64,000 bases of DNA. Origin: Paenibacillus sp. 32352 (GTDB lineage: Bacteria; Bacillota; Bacilli; Paenibacillales; NBRC-103111). Position 1 is the stretch's first letter, and the number at the start of each line of letters is the position of its first letter. Where the stretch lies: contig NZ_MZNT01000001.1 in NCBI RefSeq assembly GCF_002042965.1, positions 372,001-436,000 on the forward strand, given 5' to 3'. Shown here piece by piece: positions 1 through 7,650 of the stretch. Below the pieces are notes generated by a model. The model had not been told where the DNA came from and did no database searches. It saw only the letters and a program-made list of their open reading frames with translations. The position numbers and the translations under genes were made by a program.

Positions 1-200
1 TCGCTGCCATTGCCGGTTATAACGCCGGTCAGGGGAAAGTAAACCGGTGGCTTCAGAATAAAGAATGGGATGGCACCTTACAAAATTCGGATTCCATTCC
101 TTATGGTGAAACGAGGCATTACATTCAGCGCGTTTTGTATTATTATAATAAATATCATAAGCTTTATGCGAAGGAATGGGGAATCGCTCCTCAAAAATAA
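1..200 (+). CDS. Lytic transglycosylase, C-terminal end (partial)
   Basis: The open frame enters from the left edge (codons start at base 3) and ends at a TAA at 198-200, giving 65 visible residues. It begins AAIAGYNAGQGKVNRWL and continues with a PYGETRHYIQRVLYYYNKY stretch. The AYNAG-like motif followed by ETRxYVxxV is the hallmark of the C-terminal part of SLT-type (family 1) lytic transglycosylases, which cleave the MurNAc-GlcNAc bond of peptidoglycan outside the membrane. The catalytic glutamate and N-terminus lie outside the window, so length and signal peptide cannot be judged. An inverted repeat follows the stop at once, so this is the last gene of its transcript. Confidence 0.85.
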   Translation, partial: AAIAGYNAGQGKVNRWLQNKEWDGTLQNSDSIPYGETRHYIQRVLYYYNKYHKLYAKEWGIAPQK

Positions 201-206
201 AGAAGC

Positions 207-240
207 ATTGGACAGGCCCCCTAAGGAGCAACTGTCCAAT
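207..240. terminator. Inverted repeat between convergent genes
   Basis: The arms ATTGGACAG (207-215) and CTGTCCAAT (232-240) are perfect reverse complements around a 16-base loop. The element sits between the convergent transglycosylase and SASP genes and probably terminates both. There is no long T-run on either side, so efficiency is uncertain. Confidence 0.55.
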
Positions 241-259
241 ACTTCTACCCGGCTTCTAC

Positions 260-484
260 TTAGCGGTTGCCGCCAGCAAGTGTTTGCTCAGCGATTTGCA
301 CCAGGCGACGAGTAATATGACCCCCGATGGCACCAGTGTCACGAGTAGCCATGTTACCGTAGTAACCGTCTTGAGGGATAGCGATACCCAACTCTTGAGC
401 AACTTCATATTTCAGTTGATCCAAAGCTGCGTTAGCTTGAGGTACCACCAAAGCGTTACTGCTGCGAGATTGTCCTGCACCCAT
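260..484 (-). CDS. Alpha/beta-type small acid-soluble spore protein
   Basis: This 74-residue protein coats and protects DNA in the dormant spore. The sequence shows the two signatures of the family: a first block with NALVVPQANAALDQLKYEVA and a second with GYYGNMATRDTGAIGGHIT-R. The KYEVAQELG segment contains the conserved Glu that germination protease (GPR) recognises. Length and the Gln/Asn-rich start fit the SspA/B/C group. The start ATG at 484 is preceded by AAGGAGGTGAACAG, a strong ribosome binding site. In the family, transcription is forespore-specific (sigma G); I could not identify a convincing sigma G promoter here. The gene is monocistronic and convergent with the upstream transglycosylase. 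Confidence 0.93.
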   Translation of the reverse strand: MGAGQSRSSNALVVPQANAALDQLKYEVAQELGIAIPQDGYYGNMATRDTGAIGGHITRRLVQIAEQTLAGGNR

Positions 485-604
485 GTCTGTTCACCTCCTT
501 GTAAGTTGGTAAACCTATTATGTGCTTTTCCCTGAAGATCATTACAGGGATTCGCTGGCAATATCTGCACGCCTGATTTCGTAACCAAGAGGAGTGATAA
601 AGAA

Positions 605-1081
605 ATGAAATGCCCATACTGTGACTATAACGGAACCAAGGTGTTGGATTCGCGCTCGGCCAATGAGAACAAATCGATTCGTCGAAGAAGAGAATGCGAG
701 AAATGTACCAAGCGATTCACCACCTTCGAAATGGTGGAGGAGACTCCTCTTATTGTTATTAAGAAGGATGGCAGCCGTGAGGAATTCAGCCGGGAAAAAA
801 TGCTCCGGGGCTTGATTCGCGCCTGTGAGAAGCGTCCGGTGTCTGTAGACCAGCTTGATATGATCGTATCCGAAGTCGAAAAGCAGATCCGCAATACGGC
901 AAGCGCTGAGGTGGACAGCCGCGAAATCGGTGAGATCGTCATGGAACAGCTGTACCCGGTGGACGAGGTCGCTTATATCCGGTTCGCATCCGTCTATCGC
1001 CAATTCAAAGACATCAACATGTTCATGCGGGAGCTGACAGACATCTTGTCCAAGCATCAAGTAGGAGAAGATAAAAAGTAA
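605..1081 (+). CDS. nrdR: Transcriptional repressor NrdR
   Basis: This 158-residue protein represses ribonucleotide reductase genes by sensing ATP/dATP. The N-terminus is a zinc ribbon ([17 protein letters not shown], then [17 protein letters not shown]; CxxC pairs near residues 3/6 and 31/34). It is followed by an ATP-cone with [16 protein letters not shown] and KRPVS around residues 50-80, and the conserved [11 protein letters not shown] near 125. Length matches the family (about 150-160). Start ATG 605 has a GAGGAG site nine bases upstream. No NrdR box or nrd gene is present in the window, so its targets lie elsewhere. A terminator follows directly. Confidence 0.96.
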   Translation: MKCPYCDYNGTKVLDSRSANENKSIRRRRECEKCTKRFTTFEMVEETPLIVIKKDGSREEFSREKMLRGLIRACEKRPVSVDQLDMIVSEVEKQIRNTASAEVDSREIGEIVMEQLYPVDEVAYIRFASVYRQFKDINMFMRELTDILSKHQVGEDKK

Positions 1082-1085
1082 TAAG

Positions 1086-1130
1086 CAGGTGCGGGGAATC
1101 CATCGGTGATATCCTTTGAGCACCTGTTTT
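1086..1130 (+). terminator. Rho-independent terminator of nrdR
   Basis: The arms CAGGTGC (1086-1092) and GCACCTG (1120-1126) pair perfectly and are followed by TTTT. The hairpin begins five bases after the nrdR stop codon. Confidence 0.65.
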
Positions 1131-1237
1131 ATTTGCTTGATGGGTCCGCGAAAAAAATATTGAATTATCGCTTGACGATAGGCCGAGCACCGTGTATAAT
1201 ACCTAATTGTCGGGTGAAAAATTTACCGAAATCATAC

Positions 1238-1310
1238 GGGGCCTTAGCTCAGCTGGGAGAGCGCATCGCTGGCAGCGATGAGGTCAGGGGTTCGATCCCC
1301 CTAGGCTCCA
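1238..1310 (+). tRNA. tRNA-Ala (anticodon GGC)
   Basis: The 73 bases fold as a full cloverleaf. The acceptor strands are GGGGCCT and AGGCTCC with the G3:U70 wobble that identifies alanine tRNAs, and the discriminator is A73. The D arm is GCTCAGCTGGGAGAGC. The anticodon stem is CATCG/CGATG around CTGGCAG, giving anticodon GGC, and the T arm is AGGGGTTCGATCCCCCT. The CCA end is not encoded. A strong hairpin follows. This gene appears to be the parent of the three repeat elements at 1358, 6703 and 9617. Confidence 0.97.
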
Positions 1311-1317
1311 TAAAAAA

Positions 1318-1351
1318 AGCGTCACTACGGATAGCGTAGTGGCGTTTTTTT
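1318..1351. terminator. Terminator after tRNA-Ala
   Basis: The arms GTCACTACG (1321-1329) and CGTAGTGGC (1335-1343) form a stem with a G-T pair. An A-run precedes the stem and a T-run follows it, so the element can work in both directions. Confidence 0.8.
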
Positions 1352-1357
1352 ATTTTC

Positions 1358-1506
1358 GCTGGGGGAGCGAACCCCTGAGAGGGGTTCAGTCCGCGCGCAG
1401 GTAGCGGAGCGGACGAGCACGGCGTTGAATTCTACCGCTAGGCTTGTCGTCGGAGGGGGCTCCGTCAGCAAGTAAAATGAGGAATTCAACATCCCCCTAG
1501 GCTCCA
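1358..1506 (+). repeat. tRNA-Ala-derived repeat with T-loop insert, copy A
   Basis: The right end reads ATCCCCCTAGGCTCCA, identical to the 3' half of the T arm and acceptor strand of the tRNA-Ala at 1238. The left part contains GCTGGGGGAGCG and GGGGTTC, matching the D-arm and T-arm 5' strand. Between GGGGTTC and ATCCCCC, where the tRNA has only one G, this copy carries an insert of about 110 bases that begins AGTCCGCGCG and ends GAATTCAAC. The anticodon arm is replaced by unrelated sequence. The insert contains the inverted repeat GTTGAATTC/GAATTCAAC and a CGGAG/CTCCG hairpin. A terminator follows, as after the true tRNA. Not a functional tRNA; its nature is unknown. Confidence 0.75.
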
Positions 1507-1516
1507 TAGTAATTTA

Positions 1517-1540
1517 AACGGCAGAGATGCCGTTTTTTTT
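1517..1540 (+). terminator. Terminator after tRNA-like copy A
   Basis: AACGGCA (1517-1523) pairs with TGCCGTT (1528-1534) and is followed by a run of T. It sits ten bases after the repeat, mirroring the layout of the genuine tRNA gene. Confidence 0.75.
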
Positions 1541-1559
1541 GTTTAGTATGCTTAATTAA

Positions 1560-1694
1560 AAGCTAACAAATCTCGAGAAAAACCTTACAATTTGCAGTAA
1601 ACAAGTTGAAGGGGACGAGTGGTTATTTCACAACTCAGGTTCTCTTGAAGAGCCCATTGCAACAAATGCAGTTTTATACTCAGGCTTCGATTAG
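1560..1694 (+). pseudogene. Possible gene remnant, unrecognised
   Basis: A 44-codon open frame without a start codon ends at TAG 1692-1694. It reads like real protein (for example VEGDEWLFHNSGSLEEP followed by ATNAVLYSGFD) rather than a chance frame. There is no ribosome binding site, an in-frame stop lies just upstream, and a hairpin follows at 1702. I infer a 3' fragment of a decayed gene. The family is not recognised and the call may be wrong. Confidence 0.25.
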
Positions 1695-1701
1695 GAGGCC
1701 C

Positions 1702-1737
1702 AAAACAAGTCATCGGTGCATATCGATGACTTGTTTT
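1702..1737. terminator. Strong symmetric hairpin
   Basis: AAAACAAGTCATCG (1702-1715) and CGATGACTTGTTTT (1724-1737) form a perfect 14-bp stem. The A-run and T-run make it a bidirectional terminator shape. It may be the terminator of the decayed gene at 1560-1694. Confidence 0.65.
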
Positions 1738-1820
1738 ACGTTAAGTTGATTCATAGTGACCCCAGTTTAACTATGAACAAGAATGTTTGTCCACTGAAAG
1801 CGTAGTATTAAAGAAAAAGC

Positions 1821-1854
1821 AATCGCCCTGTTCTTCGTTGAAGGCAGGGCGATT
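1821..1854 (-). terminator. Terminator of the MerR gene
   Basis: AATCGCCCTG (1821-1830) and CAGGGCGATT (1845-1854) form a perfect 10-bp stem. On the minus strand it is followed by GCTTTTTCTTT, so it probably ends the merR-type transcript that stops at 1961. Confidence 0.6.
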
Positions 1855-1960
1855 CAATTTGCTCTGTTCCAAATGCACCGTTGAAAGGCGGCCAGAAGCC
1901 TAAGAGCGATTGCCTTGGTTTCCGGAGTTTATCCGAGGAAAGGTTGTTTTTATATAGAGC

Positions 1961-2800
1961 CTATTCTCCAAAATGATAACCATCTGCCGGTTCCTCAATG
2001 TGCACCATTACCCGAACCAGATAATCCTCTGCATGTTGCAACACGATCTCATCCTGCATGTAATCCTCGTAAGCATCCCCCTTAATGACGTACTGTTTCT
2101 CTTTGATATAATCAAAGATTTTTGTATAGATCTTATCGGTATCCCCATAATCTGCTCTGGCATAAGACACGAGATAGAATCCCTCCGGTCTATAGGCCTG
2201 TTTGTGATGCTTTGTCGTCATGAAGCTGTACATATGGGAGATCATGTTGCCATTCGTCTTCAGCAGATCATCTTTGGGAATGATGACCCCACTGGGGTAT
2301 CCCAGTGGCGCATGCTCCTTGTTCAGCCGCACCCGAAAATCCTCCCAGAGCTCCTCAGGGAACTCCTTTTTGGATGAGTAGATGCGGCGGCTCAGCAGCA
2401 AGGGGGTTTTAGGTTGCCAGATGACCTGCATTGGGCTGGTGTCCAGATGCATGGATTGCTCTATATTTTCCGCACGCTGTATAATCATTTGTTTCGCTCG
2501 AGTCAGTTTGGTGATCTGCAGTTGCAGATTCCTCTCCTGTTTACGCAGCAGTTGGAGGATAGTTTCCGGAGAACGCTCACCGAGATACTGCTGGATTTCC
2601 TCCAGGGACATGCCCAGCTCTTTGAAAATATGAATAACGCCGATCGTTTCAAACTGGCTGTGGCTGTAATAGCGATAACCGTTATCTGCCACAAAGGCAG
2701 GTTTGAACAGACCGATGCGGTCGTAGTAAATAAGGGTTTTGCGCGAAACCTCGGACAGCTTGGAAAAAGCACTAATGGACAGCATTTCATTTGGATGCAT
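1961..2800 (-). CDS. MerR-family regulator with GyrI-like effector domain
   Basis: This 279-residue regulator starts at the ATG at 2800, preceded by GGGGGT; a longer frame from 2860 would cross the divergent promoter and is rejected. Residues 6-75 form a MerR winged helix (SISAFSKLSEVSRKTLIYYD, then GYRYYSHSQFETIGVIHIFKELG). A dimerisation coiled coil follows at about 90-120, and residues 130-279 resemble a GyrI-like/BmrR-type ligand-binding domain (QVIWQPKTPLLLSRR, then EGFYLVSYARADYGD). It is divergent from a two-gene ABC exporter whose promoter has the MerR-type 19-base spacer. The inferred role is to sense a drug-like ligand and activate the exporter. Confidence 0.88.
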   Translation of the reverse strand: MHPNEMLSISAFSKLSEVSRKTLIYYDRIGLFKPAFVADNGYRYYSHSQFETIGVIHIFKELGMSLEEIQQYLGERSPETILQLLRKQERNLQLQITKLTRAKQMIIQRAENIEQSMHLDTSPMQVIWQPKTPLLLSRRIYSSKKEFPEELWEDFRVRLNKEHAPLGYPSGVIIPKDDLLKTNGNMISHMYSFMTTKHHKQAYRPEGFYLVSYARADYGDTDKIYTKIFDYIKEKQYVIKGDAYEDYMQDEIVLQHAEDYLVRVMVHIEEPADGYHFGE

Positions 2801-2825
2801 AGGTACCCCCAGATCAAAAAGTAGA

Positions 2826-2856
2826 TTGACTGTATAGTTGCTATACAGTTTATAAT
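2826..2856 (+). promoter_or_regulatory. MerR-type promoter with 19-bp spacer and dyad operator
   Basis: TTGACT (2826-2831) and TATAAT (2851-2856) are separated by 19 bases rather than 17. The spacer and the end of the -35 box contain the perfect dyad ACTGTATAG-TTG-CTATACAGT. Overlong spacers with a central dyad are diagnostic of promoters that MerR proteins activate by twisting DNA. It drives the exporter genes at 2929 and 4658. Confidence 0.88.
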
Positions 2857-2928
2857 ACATTTGTTCTGATTGCCAGTCTACTTTCAGATCGCAGATCAGT
2901 GTGCTTATTTCAGATGAGGAGAATGCTT

Positions 2929-4665
2929 ATGGTAAGGAAATTACTGCAAAGTGTACGGGAATATAAAAAAGATACGTGGCTGACCCCTTTGTTTTTACTT
3001 GGTGAAGTGGCCATGGAAGCCATTATCCCGCTGTTTATGGCCGAATTAATTGATCAGGGGTTCACGGGGGGGCAGATGAATCAGGTGATGAAGTACGGCT
3101 TGATTCTAGTGTTGTTTGCCCTTGTGTCTCTGGTCTTTGGGGCGCTGGCGGGTAAGCATTCTGCGATTGCCATGTCGGGGTTCGGAAAAAATTTGCGTTA
3201 TGACCTGTTCTGTCATGTGCAGGGGCTGTCGTATTCCAATATGGATAAATTCTCAACCTCAGGTATCGTCACCAGGCTGACTACGGATATTACGCATGTG
3301 CAAAATGCATTTCTGATGATTATCCGGATTGCCTTTCACAGTCCGGTGATGATGATTTTTGCAACGATTATGACGTATCGCATCAGCCCGTCCATTGCTG
3401 CTTGGTTCATGATTGTTATCCCTGTCCTGGCCATTGGCATGATCATCATCATGAAGTATTCTTTTCCGATTTTTGAGCGTGCCTTTGGCAGTTACGATGA
3501 TCTGAATAAAGTTGTTCAGGAAAATGTACGCGGCATTCGAGTCGTGAAATCCTATGTACGAGAAGAGCGTGAGGTATCCAAGTTTCAAGCCGTATCTCAG
3601 CGGATATTTGCACAGATGGTTAAGGCAGAACGCATTATGTCGTACGAACTTCCATTGATGCAAATTGTGCTGTATGCCGTGATGCTGATCATCTCCTGGA
3701 TTGGAGCCAAACTGGTTGTGGGTGGAAGCATGACTACCGGCGAGCTTACGAGTGTATTCACGTATTCCATGCAAATTCTAATGAGCTTGATGACCCTGGG
3801 CATCGTCGTTGTTATGATTGCCATTGCTCGCGCTTCGGCAGGCCGGATTCATGATCTGTTAAGTGAACAGCCGGACATTACCAGTCCGGAATCGCCAGTT
3901 ACAGAGCTGCACAGTGGAGAGATTGAATTCCGTAAGGTGTCCTTCCGTTACTCCGACAAAGCCGAGAATGATGCTCTGTCTGGTATCAATCTGCGAATGG
4001 CTTCGGGACAGACGATCGGTATTATAGGAGCTGCGGGCAGTGCAAAGTCCACCTTGGTGCAACTGATTCCACGTCTATATGATGCCAGTGAGGGTGAAGT
4101 CCTTGTCAGTGGAGTCAATGTGAAGGAATACGATTTAAATGTTCTTCGCAGCCAGGTCGCGATGGTATTGCAAAAAAACGTCCTGTTTGAAGGTACGATT
4201 AAGGAGAACCTGCGTTGGGGCAATGAAAATGCGACCGATGATGAGTTGATTGAAGCGTGCAAAGCGGCGCAGGCACATGAGTTTATTTCCACGTTTCCGG
4301 ATGGATATGACACTCATTTGGCACAAGGCGGTACTAACGTTTCGGGAGGTCAGAAGCAGAGACTGTGTATCGCCAGAGCTTTGCTCAAAAAACCGAAGAT
4401 TCTGATTCTGGATGATTCCACCAGCGCTGTAGATACACGGACCGACGCGTTAATCCGCAGCGTTTTCAAGGAAAGCATACCGAATACAACCAAAATTATT
4501 ATTGCCCAGCGTATTGCATCTGTTGAAGATGCTGATCAAATTGTCGTGCTGGATGAAGGCAAGATGGTGGATATCGGAACCCATCAGGAACTGCTGGGTA
4601 GAAATACCATTTATCAAGAAGCTTATTTTACACAGACGAAAGGCGGTGAAGCACTGGATGGATAA
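2929..4665 (+). CDS. Heterodimeric ABC exporter subunit, degenerate ATP site
   Basis: This 578-residue protein has an N-terminal membrane domain with six predicted helices (residues about 15-300) and a C-terminal nucleotide-binding domain (about 330-570). It is the BmrC/YheI-like partner of the next gene. The Walker A is GAAGSAKSTL, with Ala in place of the usual Gly before Lys. Walker B is ILILDDSTSAVD, with Asp instead of the catalytic Glu. The H-loop reads IIAQRI, Gln for His. The signature VSGGQKQR is canonical. This pattern defines the degenerate-site subunit of heterodimeric exporters. Start ATG 2929 is chosen because GAGGAG lies seven bases upstream. It overlaps the next gene by eight bases. 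Confidence 0.9.
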   Translation: MVRKLLQSVREYKKDTWLTPLFLLGEVAMEAIIPLFMAELIDQGFTGGQMNQVMKYGLILVLFALVSLVFGALAGKHSAIAMSGFGKNLRYDLFCHVQGLSYSNMDKFSTSGIVTRLTTDITHVQNAFLMIIRIAFHSPVMMIFATIMTYRISPSIAAWFMIVIPVLAIGMIIIMKYSFPIFERAFGSYDDLNKVVQENVRGIRVVKSYVREEREVSKFQAVSQRIFAQMVKAERIMSYELPLMQIVLYAVMLIISWIGAKLVVGGSMTTGELTSVFTYSMQILMSLMTLGIVVVMIAIARASAGRIHDLLSEQPDITSPESPVTELHSGEIEFRKVSFRYSDKAENDALSGINLRMASGQTIGIIGAAGSAKSTLVQLIPRLYDASEGEVLVSGVNVKEYDLNVLRSQVAMVLQKNVLFEGTIKENLRWGNENATDDELIEACKAAQAHEFISTFPDGYDTHLAQGGTNVSGGQKQRLCIARALLKKPKILILDDSTSAVDTRTDALIRSVFKESIPNTTKIIIAQRIASVEDADQIVVLDEGKMVDIGTHQELLGRNTIYQEAYFTQTKGGEALDG

Positions 4666-6475
4666 CATCAATTACGGCCGGACAATAAAACGTCTGCTAG
4701 CCTACTTTAAATATTATAAATTCAGAACGGCATTGGCGCTGTTCCTAGTTCTGGTTAGTTCCGCCGTCTCTGTCGCTTCAGCGGCCTTTCTGCGAATGCT
4801 GATCGACGATTTTATTACGCCGTTGCTCGGAAATCAGAATCCAGTGTTTGACGCCTTGTTACAGGCTTTAATCATTCTGGCTGTAATCTACGCTGCTGGA
4901 GTCATTAGTACGTTTGTCTCGAAACGGCTGATGATTACTATCTCACAGCAGATTATGAAGAGGATTCGTGACCGCTTATTCGATCAGATGCAGAAGCTGC
5001 CGATTAAATATTTTGACCGTAAAGCCCACGGGGATATTATGAGTCATTACACGAACGATGTGGACACACTGAACATGATGCTGACGGATGGATTGTCCCA
5101 GCTGTTGTCCACTGCGGTGACAGTGTTGGTCGTTCTCGGTACGATGTTGTATCTGGATGTGCCGTTAACGATCGTGGTTGTGCTTGGTGCACTTGCCATG
5201 CTCTGGATTACCAAAACCGTGGGTACTAAGGCAACCCAGCACTTTTTCCGGCAGCAGGAATCGATCGGTGTGGTGGATGGATATATTGAGGAGATCATTC
5301 ATGGGCAAAAAGTGGTGCAGGTGTTCGGTCGCGAGCAAAAAGTGATGGAACAATTCGCCCGCCTGAATGATAGACTGTTTGACGACTCGGCGACAGCTAA
5401 CAAATATTCGAATATTCTCATGCCAATCAATGCGAATCTGGCCACACTAATCTATGTGCTTGTGGCCATTGCAGGCGGAGCTATGGCGTTATCGGGCTGG
5501 AATGCCGGTCTGAGTCTGGGAATTATCGCTGCTTTTCTGAGTTTATCCCGTAATTTCACAATGCCCATTGCCGAAATTTCCTCGCAAGTCAGCATGTTTG
5601 TCGTGGCACTTGCAGGGGCTCAGCGGATCTTTAACCTGATGGATGAACAGCCTGAAGCAGATGAGGGCTGTGTGACCTTGGAGAAAAACCAGAATCAGGA
5701 CGGATGGGTCTGGAAACTGGAGGACGGAACAAGCGTTGTTCTAAAAGGCAAAGTGGAGTTTAAGGACGTCAGCTTTACGTATGACGGAAAGAAACAAGTA
5801 CTTCAGAATATGACGTTATATGCTATGCCTGGACAGAAACTCGCGTTCGTAGGCGCAACGGGTGCGGGCAAGACTACCGTAGCCAATCTGCTCAATCGTT
5901 TTTACGATATTACAGAAGGCGAGATCATCTATGATGGCATTAATATTCAGCGTATTCGAAAAGCAGATTTGCGGCGTTCTCTGGGAATTGTACTGCAGGA
6001 TACCCATCTGTTCTCGGGCACGGTCGCTGAGAACATTCGATACGGGAGGCTGGAGGCCAGTGACGATGAGGTGATCCAGGCAGCGAAGCTGTCGTATGCG
6101 GCGAGTTTTATTGAACGTTTGCCTGACGGGTATGAGACCCAGCTTGATGGCAACGGCAATGGACTGTCACAGGGACAGAGTCAGTTGTTGGCGATTGCCA
6201 GAGCAGCGATTGCCAATCCGCCCGTCATGATTCTGGATGAAGCAACCTCATCCATCGATACACGAACAGAAGCGCTGGTCCAGAAGGGGATGGATAACCT
6301 GATGGAGGGCCGAACCGTGTTTGTGATCGCCCACCGGTTATCTACCGTACGAAATTCCGATGCCATTATGGTTCTTGAAAAAGGCCAAATCAAGGAACGC
6401 GGGGATCACGAGCAGTTGCTGGCAGCTAAAGGGATTTATTATCAATTGTACACAGGGGCCTTTGAGTGGGATTAA
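4658..6475 (+). CDS. Heterodimeric ABC exporter subunit, catalytic ATPase
   Basis: This 605-residue partner (BmrD/YheH-like) has a six-helix membrane domain (about 20-320) and an ATPase domain (about 365-600). Walker A GATGAGKTTV, Walker B MILDEATSSID with catalytic Glu, and H-loop VIAHRL are all canonical, while the signature is GLSQGQSQ instead of LSGGQ. The two subunits are therefore complementary: this protein supplies the good Walker motifs and its partner the good signature motif, leaving one hydrolytic site. The start ATG overlaps the upstream stop by eight bases, implying translational coupling. A longer in-frame extension back to 4502 only shadows the upstream gene. Probable substrate class: hydrophobic drugs or peptides. 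Confidence 0.92.
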   Translation: MDNINYGRTIKRLLAYFKYYKFRTALALFLVLVSSAVSVASAAFLRMLIDDFITPLLGNQNPVFDALLQALIILAVIYAAGVISTFVSKRLMITISQQIMKRIRDRLFDQMQKLPIKYFDRKAHGDIMSHYTNDVDTLNMMLTDGLSQLLSTAVTVLVVLGTMLYLDVPLTIVVVLGALAMLWITKTVGTKATQHFFRQQESIGVVDGYIEEIIHGQKVVQVFGREQKVMEQFARLNDRLFDDSATANKYSNILMPINANLATLIYVLVAIAGGAMALSGWNAGLSLGIIAAFLSLSRNFTMPIAEISSQVSMFVVALAGAQRIFNLMDEQPEADEGCVTLEKNQNQDGWVWKLEDGTSVVLKGKVEFKDVSFTYDGKKQVLQNMTLYAMPGQKLAFVGATGAGKTTVANLLNRFYDITEGEIIYDGINIQRIRKADLRRSLGIVLQDTHLFSGTVAENIRYGRLEASDDEVIQAAKLSYAASFIERLPDGYETQLDGNGNGLSQGQSQLLAIARAAIANPPVMILDEATSSIDTRTEALVQKGMDNLMEGRTVFVIAHRLSTVRNSDAIMVLEKGQIKERGDHEQLLAAKGIYYQLYTGAFEWD

Positions 6476-6702
6476 CGGACAGATTCAAACATCAACTAAT
6501 GAAATGTATGCTTGATCATATTGAGCTCTGGGGAGCATTTAAAAGAAAAAGGGTTGCTCTAGCCTATCAAAGCGATATTTATAAGCCATTTTAAAGAAGC
6601 CGATGGGGGAGGCTTGACCGCTAAAACTTAGTGTGTAATTAGTCGTATAAAGTTATGTTGCGGTGAAGCACGCCCCCGTCTGGGCAGTGCAATTGACAAT
6701 AG
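6476..6702. other. Intergenic region, nothing recognised
   Basis: No credible reading frame, terminator with a T-run or promoter pair was seen between the exporter stop and the tRNA-like repeat. Confidence 0.5.
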
Positions 6703-6892
6703 TGGGAGAGCGCATCGCTGGCAGCGATGGGGTCAGGGGTTCAGTCCGCGCGGACAGAGCGGTTGAAAAGGCTACAGAGGACAAACTTCAAGCGAAGGAG
6801 CACGGCGTTGAATTCTACCGCTAAGGTTGTCCTCGTCGAATAGGCTTCGTCAGCAAGTTCAATCAGTGATTGAAACATCCCCCTTGGCTCCA
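6703..6892 (+). repeat. tRNA-Ala-derived repeat with T-loop insert, copy B
   Basis: From 6703 it reads GTGGGAGAGCGCATCG and keeps the full anticodon arm with GGC of the tRNA-Ala, then GGGGTTC. The T loop is opened by about 160 bases beginning AGTCCGCGCG, after which ATCCCCCTTGGCTCCA restores the tRNA 3' end. The acceptor 5' strand and the first half of the D arm are missing. The stretch GAGCACGGCGTTGAATTC is shared with copy A. The copy-A hairpin CGGAG/CTCCG appears here as CGAA/TTCG, so sequence changed but pairing was kept. A terminator follows at 6909. Confidence 0.78.
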
Positions 6893-6908
6893 CCATACAT
6901 AAACTTCA

Positions 6909-6932
6909 AACACGCCAATCCGGCGTGTTTTT
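6909..6932 (+). terminator. Terminator after tRNA-like copy B
   Basis: AACACGCC (6909-6916) pairs with GGCGTGTT (6922-6929), followed by TTTT. As with the real tRNA and copy A, it lies about 15 bases after the CTCCA end. Confidence 0.78.
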
Positions 6933-7005
6933 TGATTTGGCAATGTTGTTGGCGAAAGAGCGAACCCCATAATGTTCGAGCATCACTTCCAATCACATCG
7001 AGGGT

Positions 7006-7038
7006 TTGACTTGCATGTTGTAGTACTGTATAGTAGTA
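7006..7038 (+). promoter_or_regulatory. Promoter and operator of TetR gene (leaderless)
   Basis: TTGACT (7006-7011) and TATAGT (7029-7034) are 17 bases apart. The start codon at 7041 lies six bases after the -10 box, so the transcript should begin at or next to the ATG. The near-dyad TAGTACTGTATAGTAGTA (7021-7038) overlaps the -10 box and matches the operator before the next gene. Confidence 0.72.
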
Positions 7039-7040
7039 AT

Positions 7041-7628
7041 ATGACAAACAAAAGATCAAGCATTTCAAACAAAGATATCGTCCTGCAGACCGCATCGACC
7101 TTATTTCTAACAAAAGGGTTTCAAGTGACAAGCATGGACGAAATTGTTGCCCTCAGCAAAGTTTCAAAAACCAACATTTATTACCACTATAAAAGTAAGG
7201 AGGAGCTTTTGTTAGCAATTGTCGATCAATTGATCTCGCGGTACGAAGAACGAATATCCCGTACCTTGACGCAAGACATGTCCATTCCTGCAAAAATGGA
7301 GCGATTATTTCGAATCCTCACGGAGGATAATGAACAAATCGATTATGTTGGTGGATGTCCGTTCCTGACACTTTATACGCAGACTTCCCATTCCTCTTCG
7401 GAAGCGAGAGCTAAAATAAAAGCATTCTTCGATAAACAACTACAACTTGTTGAGAAGCTGCTGGAAGAAGGCATAGAAAAGAAAGAATTGAGCCGGAATC
7501 TGCCCGTCCATGAGACAGCGGCATTGATTGTCACCTCCATCGAAGGAGCTCTATTCCTAACCAAGGCCACCAACAATCCAATGCTAGCTCAGAATCTTAT
7601 TCAAGCTTTTGCTTCGATGCTTAAGTAA
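7041..7628 (+). CDS. TetR-family regulator
   Basis: This 195-residue protein has a TetR helix-turn-helix at residues 8-55 (IVLQTASTLFLTKGF, then TSMDEIVALSKVSKTNIYYH and YKSKEELLLAIV). A variable helical ligand domain follows, with a TetR_C-like GCPFLTLYTQTSH segment near 110. The start at 7041 is chosen because a good promoter lies immediately upstream; the in-frame ATG at 6972 would place the promoter inside the gene. There is no ribosome binding site, in keeping with leaderless translation. It is followed, in the same direction, by an SDR-hydrolase gene with its own promoter carrying the same operator. The inferred role is autorepression and control of that enzyme. Confidence 0.88.
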   Translation: MTNKRSSISNKDIVLQTASTLFLTKGFQVTSMDEIVALSKVSKTNIYYHYKSKEELLLAIVDQLISRYEERISRTLTQDMSIPAKMERLFRILTEDNEQIDYVGGCPFLTLYTQTSHSSSEARAKIKAFFDKQLQLVEKLLEEGIEKKELSRNLPVHETAALIVTSIEGALFLTKATNNPMLAQNLIQAFASMLK

Positions 7629-7650
7629 TTAGTTACTTAAGTCATTTTTT
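7620..7650 (+). terminator. Terminator of the TetR gene
   Basis: CTTAAGTAA (7620-7628) and TTACTTAAG (7633-7641) form a perfect 9-bp stem that includes the stop codon and is followed by TCATTTTTT. The stem is AT-rich, so termination may be partial. Confidence 0.6.

Noticed and set aside
1238-1506. A second functional tRNA-Ala in copy A
   Set aside because: The acceptor 5' strand and anticodon arm are missing and the T loop is interrupted by about 110 bases.
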